Shown here: in pieces, positions 16,906-24,309 of the stretch
How positions within the stretch are numbered: position 1 is the stretch's first letter
How the letters are laid out: each line of letters begins with the position of its first letter
Assembly (NCBI GenBank): GCA_964564675.1
Contig: CAZMBI010000007.1
Coordinates: 1-64,000, forward strand
Source: CAZMBI01 sp964564675
GTDB lineage: Bacteria > Pseudomonadota > Alphaproteobacteria > Rickettsiales > UBA3002
Direction of reading: 5' to 3'
Length of the DNA: 64,000 bases
Position numbers and translations under genes: made by a program
The notes under the pieces: generated by a model
What the model was told of the DNA's origin: nothing
Databases searched by the model: none
Seen by the model: only the letters and a program-made list of their open reading frames with translations

Positions 16906-17307
16906 ATGGCACAGAAATCCTCTTCCATTCGTTCCCCGCTGGCTAAAGCCCGCCATCTGGGCTCGGCGAAAGACGGCGTCGGCCACTGGTGGTGGCAGCG
17001 CATCACGGCGATTATCATGGCGCCGCTGATGGTGTGGTTTGTGTATTCCCTGCTGGCGCAGGTGATGGGCCAAAGCCGTGAGGGCGTGGCGGACTGGTTC
17101 GCCTCGCCGCTGGTGGCGGTGGCCAGCCTGGTATTGCTCAGCGCCATGTTTTTTCACGCGCGCCTAGGCGTGCAGGTGATCGTTGAGGATTATGTTCACC
17201 AGCCGGTAGCGAAATATATCCTGTTAATCGGGAGTATTATCGGTTTTGCGCTGCTGGCTGTCATCAGCTGGATCGCCATTTTAAAGCTGCATATTTTAGG
17301 CATATAA
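16906..17307 (+). CDS. sdhD: Succinate dehydrogenase membrane anchor subunit
   Basis: 133 residues. The second complex II anchor, with three membrane helices. GVGHWWWQRITAIIMAPLM matches the alphaproteobacterial SdhD N-terminal motif. HARLGVQVIVEDYVH is the typical quinone/heme-side helix with the conserved His and the D-Y pair. It starts 6 nt after sdhC and is followed by sdhA 27 nt downstream. Confidence 0.96.
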   Translation: MAQKSSSIRSPLAKARHLGSAKDGVGHWWWQRITAIIMAPLMVWFVYSLLAQVMGQSREGVADWFASPLVAVASLVLLSAMFFHARLGVQVIVEDYVHQPVAKYILLIGSIIGFALLAVISWIAILKLHILGI

Positions 17308-17334
17308 CAACCAAAACACGATTGGAGACACGCT

Positions 17335-19146
17335 ATGGCAACCAACGGACATCATGCCGCCCCCACCTATCCGATTCAGGACCATTATTACGATGTGGTG
17401 GTCGTCGGCGCCGGCGGCGCCGGTTTGCGCGCGACATTCGGCATGGCGATTGAAGGATTGTCCACCGCCTGTATCACCAAAGTATTCCCCACGCGCTCGC
17501 ATACCGTGGCGGCACAGGGCGGTATTTCCGCCGCACTGGGCAATATGAGCGAGGATGACTGGCGCTGGCATATGTATGATACCGTGAAAGGATCGGACTG
17601 GCTGGGTGATCAGGATGCAATCGAGTATATGTGCAAAAACGCGATGGAGTCAGTCATCGAGCTGGAACATTACGGCGTGCCGTTCTCGCGCACGACGGAA
17701 GGTAAAATCTATCAGCGGCCCTTCGGCGGGATGACCACGCGCTATGGTGAGGGCACTGCCGTGCGCACCTGCGCCGCCGCCGATCGCACCGGACATGCCA
17801 TCTTACACACGCTGTATACTCAGGCCCTGCGCCATGATGCGGCGTTTTTTATCGAATATTTCGCACTCGATCTGCTGATGGACGATGAAGGAGCCTGCCG
17901 CGGCATCATCGCCTTAAATTTGGAAGACGGCTCCCTGCACCGCTTTTATGGGCAGCAGACGGTGTTGGCTACCGGCGGTTATGGCCGGGCTTATTTCTCC
18001 TGCACCTCGGCGCACACCTGCACCGGCGATGGGGGTGGCATGGCCGTACGCGCCGGCATTCCCCTGCAGGATATGGAATTTGTGCAGTTTCATCCCACCG
18101 GCGTGTATGGCGCGGGCTGCCTGATTACCGAAGGGGTGCGCGGCGAAGGCGGCTATCTCGTGAACTCCGAGGGTGAACGCTTTATGGAGCGTTATGCGCC
18201 ATCGGCCAAGGATCTTGCCTCGCGTGACGTGGTCAGCCGTTCGATGACGATGGAAATCCGTGAAGGTCGCGGCGTCGGCCCGAATAAGGATCATATCTAT
18301 CTGCATCTGGATCACCTGGATGCCGGCGTCATTCATGAACGCCTGCCAGGCATCGCCGAGACGGCCAAGATTTTCGCCGGGGTAGATGTTACGCGCGAGC
18401 CTATTCCGGTATTGCCGACGGTGCATTACAATATGGGCGGTATTCCCACCAATTATCACGGCGAGGTGGTCACGCTTAATAACGGTAATCCGGATGCGAT
18501 CGTGCCGGGGTTGATGGCCATTGGCGAGGCCGGCTGCGTATCGGTCCACGGGGCCAATCGCCTGGGCTCCAATTCGCTGCTGGATCTGGTGGTATTTGGC
18601 CGGGCAGCCGCACACCGTGCGCGCGAGACGGTCAAGCCCGGCGCCTCGCATGCCCCCTGCCCGCAGGCCGCCACCGACAAGGCGCTTGCCCGATTTGACA
18701 GGATTCGTCATGCCGACGGCGGTTCGCCCACCTCCCAGATTCGCCTGAATATGCAAAAGGCCATGCAGGAGCATGCCGCCGTGTTCCGTACCGAAGCGTT
18801 GCTAGAGGAAGGCGTGCAGAAAATGGATACGATTTATCATGCCTATGACGATTTACGGATTAATGATCGCGGCTTGATCTGGAACAGCGATCTGGTGGAA
18901 GCGCTGGAGCTGGATAATCTACGCTCGCAATCGATGGCAACTATCGTCTCGGCGGCCAATCGCAAGGAAACGCGCGGCGCACATGCGCATGAGGATCATC
19001 CCGACCGTAATGACGAGGAATGGATGAAACATACGCTGTGCTGGGTGGATGAGGATGGCCGCTCGATGATTGATTACCGGCCGGTGCATCTGAACACGCT
19101 GACCAATGAAGTGCAGGCGTTCCCACCGAAAAAAAGGGTATATTAG
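17335..19146 (+). CDS. sdhA: Succinate dehydrogenase flavoprotein subunit
   Basis: 603 residues. The catalytic subunit, oxidising succinate to fumarate with covalent FAD. The FAD-binding motif is VVVVGAGGAGLRA. The FAD-attachment histidine is H56 in RSHTVAAQGG. Substrate-site segments include QFHPTGVYGAGCLITEG with downstream RGEGG, and HGANRLGSNSLLDLVVFGR. The C-terminus (RPVHLNTLTNEVQAFPPKKRVY) is typical. It is full length with a GGAG ribosome site. Confidence 0.98.
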   Translation: MATNGHHAAPTYPIQDHYYDVVVVGAGGAGLRATFGMAIEGLSTACITKVFPTRSHTVAAQGGISAALGNMSEDDWRWHMYDTVKGSDWLGDQDAIEYMCKNAMESVIELEHYGVPFSRTTEGKIYQRPFGGMTTRYGEGTAVRTCAAADRTGHAILHTLYTQALRHDAAFFIEYFALDLLMDDEGACRGIIALNLEDGSLHRFYGQQTVLATGGYGRAYFSCTSAHTCTGDGGGMAVRAGIPLQDMEFVQFHPTGVYGAGCLITEGVRGEGGYLVNSEGERFMERYAPSAKDLASRDVVSRSMTMEIREGRGVGPNKDHIYLHLDHLDAGVIHERLPGIAETAKIFAGVDVTREPIPVLPTVHYNMGGIPTNYHGEVVTLNNGNPDAIVPGLMAIGEAGCVSVHGANRLGSNSLLDLVVFGRAAAHRARETVKPGASHAPCPQAATDKALARFDRIRHADGGSPTSQIRLNMQKAMQEHAAVFRTEALLEEGVQKMDTIYHAYDDLRINDRGLIWNSDLVEALELDNLRSQSMATIVSAANRKETRGAHAHEDHPDRNDEEWMKHTLCWVDEDGRSMIDYRPVHLNTLTNEVQAFPPKKRVY

Positions 19147-20024
19147 TGAAAGCACAGCGTTCAGCGTTCAACGTTCAGAAAAGGAAGCGACCGAGGCGCA
19201 TTCTTTCTGCGCTTTATATTCTGAACACCGTATTCTTCCTGGCCGCCTGCGCCCAGCCGGTAACGCAAATACCGGCGATTCATCCGGATGAGGTGGCCCA
19301 CGAGCGCGTGCAACAGCGCCAGCTGGCGCATGCCACGGTACGTCAGCCGTATGAAGAGCTCAGCTACAGTAAGCGCGAACGCGTGGCAATGCAGGAAAAA
19401 CTGCAAAAGCTGGTGGACCGGCTGGCTCCGGAGGCGACCACGCTGTGTCGCGAACTCAACGGACCGGGCGCTAACTGTGATATGCATATTGAGCTTGCCA
19501 ACAAGATAAAAGGTGTCAACGCCGCCGCTGACGGCGAAAAAGTCCTGATTTCGCCGGCCATGGTGGATTTTGCCAAAAGCGATACCCACCTGGCGATGGT
19601 GCTGGCGCACGAATATACCCATCATATGATGGGGCATGTCGGCGCCACGCGCACCAATATGCTGGGCGGCGCGCTGATGGGTACGGTGGTAGACGTACTG
19701 GCGGCGCATGGCGGCACCAGCACCGGCGGGCAATTCGGCAAACTCGGTGCCAGCGCGGCGCTGTTAACTTATTCACCCGATTTTGAATATGAGGCGGATT
19801 ATATCGGGCTGTATATGCTGGCGCGGGCCGGGTTTTCGATCGAAGAGGCTTCGGAGTTCTGGCGGCAGATGGCGCGCTATAACCCGCAAGGGATTTATAA
19901 CCGCACCACGCATCCCACCACGCCCGAGCGCTTCGTGATGCTGGAAAAAACCGTGGAGGAAATTAAACAAAAACAGGCAGCCGGGCAGAAGCTATTGCCC
20001 AATTTATTGCCGCAAGACGGATGA
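19146..20024 (+). CDS. M48-family metallopeptidase lipoprotein
   Basis: 292 residues, starting with GTG at 19146, which overlaps the last base of the sdhA stop codon. A long, basic lipoprotein signal peptide ends at lipobox LAAC (Cys35). The zinc-binding HEYTH sits at H155-E156-H159, preceded by LISPAMVDFAKSD and followed by the third-ligand region FEYEADYIGLYMLARAG. This layout matches the periplasmic Oma1/LoiP-like M48 peptidases, anchored in the membrane by lipid. Its position inside the sdh operon, translationally coupled to sdhA, suggests co-expression with respiratory complex II and perhaps quality control of envelope or respiratory proteins. Confidence 0.9.
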   Translation: MKAQRSAFNVQKRKRPRRILSALYILNTVFFLAACAQPVTQIPAIHPDEVAHERVQQRQLAHATVRQPYEELSYSKRERVAMQEKLQKLVDRLAPEATTLCRELNGPGANCDMHIELANKIKGVNAAADGEKVLISPAMVDFAKSDTHLAMVLAHEYTHHMMGHVGATRTNMLGGALMGTVVDVLAAHGGTSTGGQFGKLGASAALLTYSPDFEYEADYIGLYMLARAGFSIEEASEFWRQMARYNPQGIYNRTTHPTTPERFVMLEKTVEEIKQKQAAGQKLLPNLLPQDG

Positions 20025-20061
20025 AAACGCCAGATTATTGCATCATCGAAGAGAGGGACAC

Positions 20062-20862
20062 ATGGTCGAATTTACCTTGCCGAAACATTCAAAAATTCAA
20101 CCGGGGCAACACTTCCCCGCGCCTGAAGGGGCGACAAGCACCAAGCGGTTTCATGTTTATCGCTGGAACCCGGAAGCGCTGGATGCGCAAGGCGAACCTG
20201 AAAACCCGCGCCTCGACAGCTATGACGTGGACCTGGGCAACTGCGGGCCGATGGTGCTGGATGCCATCATCAAGATTAAGGATCAGATGGACTCCACCCT
20301 CACTTTCCGCCGTTCGTGCCGCGAAGGGATTTGCGGCAGTTGCGCCATGAATATCGACGGCACCAACACGCTGGCCTGCACCAAGGGGATTGACGAGGTG
20401 AAAGGCGATATCAAGATTTACCCGCTGCCGCATATGCCGGTGGTTAAAGACCTGGTGCCGGATCTGAGTAATTTTTATGCGCAGTACGAATCCATCATGC
20501 CGTGGATGCAGACGCAAAGCGTGGCACCGCAGGGCAAGGAGCGGCTGCAGTCACCGGAGGACCGCGAACAACTCGACGGGCTGTATGAATGTATTTTATG
20601 CGCCTGCTGCTCCACCTCATGCCCGAGTTACTGGTGGAATTCCGACCGTTTTCTGGGACCGGCGATTTTGCTGCAGGCCTATCGCTGGATTGCCGACAGC
20701 CGCGATGAAATGACTGGCGAGCGGCTCGATCAGCTGGAAGATCCTTTCCGGCTGTATCGCTGCCATACCATTATGAATTGCGCCAAAAGCTGCCCCAAGG
20801 GGCTGAACCCGGCCAAGGCGATTGCCGAGATCAAAAAGCTGATGGTTGAGCGGCGCTACTAA
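20062..20862 (+). CDS. sdhB: Succinate dehydrogenase iron-sulfur subunit
   Basis: 266 residues from ATG 20062, chosen because GAGAGGGA precedes it and the family N-terminus follows. It carries all three clusters: [2Fe-2S] CREGICGSC...LAC, [4Fe-4S] CILCACCSTSC and [3Fe-4S] CHTIMNCAKSCP. It passes electrons from SdhA FAD to ubiquinone at the anchor subunits. Its last 32 nt overlap the end of an opposing ORF. Confidence 0.97.
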   Translation: MVEFTLPKHSKIQPGQHFPAPEGATSTKRFHVYRWNPEALDAQGEPENPRLDSYDVDLGNCGPMVLDAIIKIKDQMDSTLTFRRSCREGICGSCAMNIDGTNTLACTKGIDEVKGDIKIYPLPHMPVVKDLVPDLSNFYAQYESIMPWMQTQSVAPQGKERLQSPEDREQLDGLYECILCACCSTSCPSYWWNSDRFLGPAILLQAYRWIADSRDEMTGERLDQLEDPFRLYRCHTIMNCAKSCPKGLNPAKAIAEIKKLMVERRY

Positions 20863-21277
20863 GGGCGCGCAAAAGCACTACAGCCGCGGCAATCAGCCCG
20901 ATAGCCAGCATAGTTTGATAGCAGTAATTGTGACGGGCCAGATCGGTATAGCCATCGCCCAGCAGCGAGACGGCAAATCTCAGATGGCCCATACCGCCAA
21001 TGAGGGCGGTGATTGCCAGCCAGTCAGGCACCGGACGGGCCAGAATCGCCGCGCCGAACAAAGCCAGGCCGCTGCTCCAGTAACAATGATCGTGCGAATA
21101 GGGATGGTGGTAACGGTATTGCGCTGCCGGCATCTGCGCATGCTGACCGGCCGCAATGGTTTCCACCCCCTGGGGCCATAAGCCGAAACAGGACTGGATG
21201 CGGCGGAAATCGCCGTTATTACCGTAGCCCATCAAAGGGTCGGCAAAGACCACCGCGCCCATGCGCAGCGCCCCCAA
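20831..21277 (-). CDS. Small membrane protein, possibly truncated
   Basis: Up to 148 residues from TTG 21277; ATG 21262 after GGGGG is the likelier start (143 residues). Residues include GYGNNGDFRRIQSCFGLWP, a His/Tyr-rich extracytoplasmic-looking loop, and two or three hydrophobic stretches (ALFGAAILARPVPDWLAITA; TMLAIGLIAAAVVLLRAL). This arrangement resembles the N-terminal end of larger multi-pass membrane proteins. Upstream of the first codon the frame runs into the carD terminator with no ATG, so the gene may be a remnant. Its 3' end overlaps sdhB. Confidence 0.5.
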   Translation of the reverse strand: MGALRMGAVVFADPLMGYGNNGDFRRIQSCFGLWPQGVETIAAGQHAQMPAAQYRYHHPYSHDHCYWSSGLALFGAAILARPVPDWLAITALIGGMGHLRFAVSLLGDGYTDLARHNYCYQTMLAIGLIAAAVVLLRALSSAAQPSAF

Positions 21278-21293
21278 CAGCAGGATAAGCCAT

Positions 21294-21332
21294 AAAAAAA
21301 ACGGCCATGCGGGAGACCCGATGACCGTTTTT
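21294..21332 (-). terminator. Bidirectional intrinsic terminator downstream of carD
   Basis: On the minus strand, AAAAACGGTCAT and ATGGCCGTTTTTTTT form the arms of a strong hairpin with an inner CGGG/CCCG stem, followed by eight T. The plus strand shows the same hairpin followed by five T. It ends carD transcription and could also stop read-through from the sdh operon. Confidence 0.85.
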
Positions 21333-21357
21333 CTTACTAAGGGAGGTTACCAAACCG

Positions 21358-21873
21358 TTATGCCGCAGCGGCGGCTTCTTCTTGCTTTTTCAGGGCCCGC
21401 AGCAATTTCTCGTGCGCTTTGTCGCTGTCGATCTTCTCCGAGGCCGCTACTTCGCCAATCAGGCGGTTCATCGCGGTTTCGTAAATCATGCGCTCAGAAT
21501 AGGAACGTTCGGACTGATCGACATTTTTATGCAGATCGCGCACTACTTCAGCCACAGAAACGATGCAGCCGGAGTTGATCTTGGCTTCATATTCCTGCGC
21601 CCGGCGGCTCCACATGCCGCGGGAGATACGGGCGCGGCCCTTGAGGGTGCTTAATGCCTTTTTGACATCGCCCTCACCGGATACGGAACGCAGCCCGGCC
21701 GCTTCCGCGCGGTGAACCGGTACGCGCAAGGTCATTTTATCTTTCTGGAAATTAATGACAAATACTTCCAGCTGGTATTCACCAATGGTTTCCACTTCCT
21801 TGCCGGTAATTTTACCAACCCCGTGGGTCGGATACACAACATACTCACCTACTTTGAACAGAGCATTAGCCAT
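21358..21873 (-). CDS. carD: CarD-family transcriptional regulator
   Basis: 171 residues. The N-terminal RNA-polymerase-interacting Tudor-like domain (about 1-65) shows FKVGEYVVYPTHGVGKITG and LEVFVINF, typical of the CarD/CdnL/TRCF domain that binds the RNAP beta lobe. The helical C-terminal domain (about 70-165) contains W-S-R-R-x-Q-E-Y, matching the DNA-contacting WSRR/W region of CarD/CdnL proteins. In alphaproteobacteria CdnL stabilises the promoter open complex, chiefly at rRNA and anabolic promoters. It ends in a poly-Ala tail and is followed by a terminator. Confidence 0.93.
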   Translation of the reverse strand: MANALFKVGEYVVYPTHGVGKITGKEVETIGEYQLEVFVINFQKDKMTLRVPVHRAEAAGLRSVSGEGDVKKALSTLKGRARISRGMWSRRAQEYEAKINSGCIVSVAEVVRDLHKNVDQSERSYSERMIYETAMNRLIGEVAASEKIDSDKAHEKLLRALKKQEEAAAAA

Positions 21874-22214
21874 AGCTTACCCTTTTTACGTTACATGCCT
21901 GCAGCGGCTTGCCGTTACAGAGGCAACATTAAACACACTGCGCCCCAGTACAGAAGCGCGTTAAACTCACATCACATGGTAGGATGATTCACTTCGCTTA
22001 AAACGAAAGGTTTTATAACATAAAATTCAGATAAAAAAAACAGGAAAATGTAGGAAGCAAAGCAGTATATGGATAAATATTTAAATTTCCGTTAATGGGT
22101 CGATTGTTTTAAGTCAGCCGGTTGGCTTGATTTTCTTATGCATAACCGTGTACGCCACCTTCATGACTTGGTGAGCGCGCTGCATCAGTCGCCCCCTCCT
22201 ACCCGGTTCCGCCA
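21874..22214. other. Gene-poor spacer between carD and fdxA
   Basis: 341 nt. The side near carD is AT-rich, with an AAGGG ribosome site just upstream of the carD ATG. I could not settle on one promoter. The fdxA-proximal side holds a possible 23-codon ORF (22114-22185, minus strand). Nothing else is supported. Confidence 0.5.
22114..22185 (-). CDS. Possible 23-residue small ORF downstream of fdxA
   Basis: ATG at 22185 has a very strong Shine-Dalgarno, AGGAGG (22200-22195), nine nt upstream, and starts 30 nt after the fdxA stop. The encoded peptide is basic (6 Lys/Arg plus 3 His in 23 residues, Met- and Val-rich). No homologue is known to me. The ribosome site is the only real support, and it could be incidental. 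Confidence 0.25.
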   Translation of the reverse strand: MQRAHQVMKVAYTVMHKKIKPTG

Positions 22215-22550
22215 CTAATCGCCCTGGCCGGGATTAGGGCTGAAAAAACGCTCAAACTTACCCTGCTCGCCCTTGTATTGATCAGCGTCCGCCGGCGGGT
22301 CTTTCTTCTGGGTGATGTTCGGCCACTGCATGGCATATTCCCGGTTGACCTCCACCCACTTCAAATCCTCTTCCGATTCCGGCTTAATGGCTTCCACCGG
22401 GCATTCGGGCTCGCACACCCCGCAATCGATGCATTCATCGGGATGGATCGCGAGCATATTCTCCCCTTCGTAAAAGCAATCTACCGGGCAGACTTCCACA
22501 CAGTCCGTGTATTTGCATTTTACGCAGGCATCCGTCACAATAAAAGTCAT
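22215..22550 (-). CDS. fdxA: 7Fe ferredoxin FdxA
   Basis: 111 residues from ATG 22550. An in-frame TTG two codons earlier is less likely, since FdxA proteins begin with MT-x-(I/V)V-TD. The cluster ligands are C-x2-C-x4-C-x3-CPVDC for the [3Fe-4S]/[4Fe-4S] half and CIDCGVCEPECP for the other half. A C-terminal extension of about 45 residues is typical of the Azotobacter FdI-type family. A cytosolic low-potential electron carrier. It is 15 nt downstream of ccmC and probably co-transcribed with it. Confidence 0.95.
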   Translation of the reverse strand: MTFIVTDACVKCKYTDCVEVCPVDCFYEGENMLAIHPDECIDCGVCEPECPVEAIKPESEEDLKWVEVNREYAMQWPNITQKKDPPADADQYKGEQGKFERFFSPNPGQGD

Positions 22551-22565
22551 ATCCAAATAACTAAT

Positions 22566-23297
22566 CTATCGGCGCATCGTTTGCAAGAGTAGCCGACGCC
22601 ATTTTTGCCGGTTGAGCGCGGCTTGCACGCGCAGAATCAGGCAGATCAGAAACAAGCCAACAAAGCCCGCGCACATGACCATTAAAGGGGTGAGCATTGC
22701 CGGGTCGATGGTGGGGCCATCCAGGCGTAGCACGCTGGCCGGCTGATGCAATGTGTTCCACCATTCCACCGAAAATTTGATAATGGGCAGATTGATCGCG
22801 CCGATCAGCGAAAGAATCGCCGCCGCGGTGCGGTTTTTGTCATCGATATAATCCACGGTGGTCAGCGATATATAGCCGACATATAGAAAAAACAATATTA
22901 GCACCGACGTCAGCCGGGCATCCCACACCCACCATGCCCCCCAGGTGGGTTTGCCCCAGAGCGCGCCGGTAATCAGTACGATCAGCGTAAACGCCGCGCC
23001 GACAGGCGCCGCGCAGCGGGCGATCAGATCCGCCAGCGGGTGTTTATATATCAGCCAGAATATCGAACACAGCGCCATCAGGCCATAAATCGCTATACTC
23101 AGCCAGGCCGACGGTACATGCACATACATAATGCGTACCGTTTCGCCCTGCTGATAATCCGGCGGTGAGGCAAACAAACCCAGATACAGACCGTAAGCCA
23201 GCAACGCCACGGTCAACGGCACCAGCCAGGGCAGTATGCGCGCGGCCAAGCGGCCAAACGCAGCCGGACGAGCAAGCATGTGAAATGATGCAGCCAT
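22566..23297 (-). CDS. ccmC: Heme exporter/cytochrome c maturation protein CcmC
   Basis: 243 residues. ATG 23297 was chosen; a GTG precedes it. Six membrane segments are present. The tryptophan-rich heme-handling motif is WGAWWVWDARLTS, and there are conserved periplasmic histidines in MYVHVPSAW and NTLHQPAS. CcmC presents heme to CcmE during cytochrome c maturation. No ccmA, ccmB, ccmD or ccmE is adjacent, so the Ccm genes are dispersed in this genome, as in several alphaproteobacteria. Confidence 0.95.
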   Translation of the reverse strand: MAASFHMLARPAAFGRLAARILPWLVPLTVALLAYGLYLGLFASPPDYQQGETVRIMYVHVPSAWLSIAIYGLMALCSIFWLIYKHPLADLIARCAAPVGAAFTLIVLITGALWGKPTWGAWWVWDARLTSVLILFFLYVGYISLTTVDYIDDKNRTAAAILSLIGAINLPIIKFSVEWWNTLHQPASVLRLDGPTIDPAMLTPLMVMCAGFVGLFLICLILRVQAALNRQKWRRLLLQTMRR

Positions 23298-23440
23298 CAC
23301 CCGTTACCGACTAGCGCGATCAGCCGGCTTTGCAAAGCAAATTCTCAGGCGATGCGACAGCCACCGGTTTTTCTGGATTCCCTCAAAATTTGCGTTAGGC
23401 TAGCGTGTTATTCAAAAGCAGGAAATAATAAAGCAACGAC

Positions 23441-24199
23441 ATGTCTGATGCACTCACCGAACTGCTGGCCATCATGGCCCGGCTGCGCGACCCGGAAATC
23501 GGCTGCCCGTGGGACGTTGAACAGGATTTTCATAGCATTGCGCCGTATACCATCGAAGAAGCTTACGAAGTGGCCGAGGCGATTCATCGCGCCGAACCGG
23601 AGGAGCTTAAGCAGGAGCTGGGCGATTTACTCTTCCAGGTCGTGTTTCATGCACAAATGGCCCGCGAAAAGGGCTGGTTTGACTTTGAGGCGGTGACACG
23701 CGCCATCGCGGAGAAGATGCTCCGCCGCCATCCGCACGTATTCGGTGAAGCGGAAATTGACTCGGCGGAAGCCCAAACTGCCAACTGGGAGGCGTTGAAA
23801 GCCGCAGAACGCGAGGCCAAAGGCTGCAGCGTGCTCGATGACGTGCCGCATGCCCTGCCCGCGCTGATGCGCGCGGAAAAGCTGCAAAAACGCGCCGCGC
23901 GCCTGGGATTTGACTGGCCGGAGGCCGACCCGGTTTATAACAAAGTGCTGGAGGAGCTGGAAGAGGTGCGCCAGGCAGACGCGAATAGCAAAGCGCGCGA
24001 GGAAGAAATCGGCGATCTGCTGTTTGCCTGCGCCAATCTCGCACGCCATTACGGGCTGGACCCGGAGGAGGCACTGCGTCAGGCCAACCGCAAATTCGAG
24101 CGACGTTTCCGTGCGATAGAGCCAAGCATTGGCGAGCGCACCACTTTAGAGGAAATGGAAGCCGAATGGATGAAAGTGAAAACCGCACAGCGCGGATAG
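23441..24199 (+). CDS. mazG: Nucleoside triphosphate pyrophosphohydrolase
   Basis: 252 residues. Hydrolyses non-canonical or surplus (d)NTPs to monophosphates plus PPi. It contains the tandem MazG domains of the E. coli-type enzyme. The first holds CPWDVEQDFHSIAPYTIEEAYEVAEAI and ELGDLLFQVVFHAQMA (metal-binding E-x-x-E and D residues). The second holds LEELEEVRQA and EEEIGDLLFACANLARH. Length is normal. It sits alone between divergent ccmC and hppA. Confidence 0.95.
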   Translation: MSDALTELLAIMARLRDPEIGCPWDVEQDFHSIAPYTIEEAYEVAEAIHRAEPEELKQELGDLLFQVVFHAQMAREKGWFDFEAVTRAIAEKMLRRHPHVFGEAEIDSAEAQTANWEALKAAEREAKGCSVLDDVPHALPALMRAEKLQKRAARLGFDWPEADPVYNKVLEELEEVRQADANSKAREEEIGDLLFACANLARHYGLDPEEALRQANRKFERRFRAIEPSIGERTTLEEMEAEWMKVKTAQRG

Positions 24200-24309
24200 C
24201 GTCCATTCGCGGCGTTATGATCACCGCCTATCTTGCCGCTTGCATCCCCTCTTTCGTTCTGGCATGTTCCTGATTTCGCATCGCAAGAATAATAATCACA
24301 GGAGAATTT

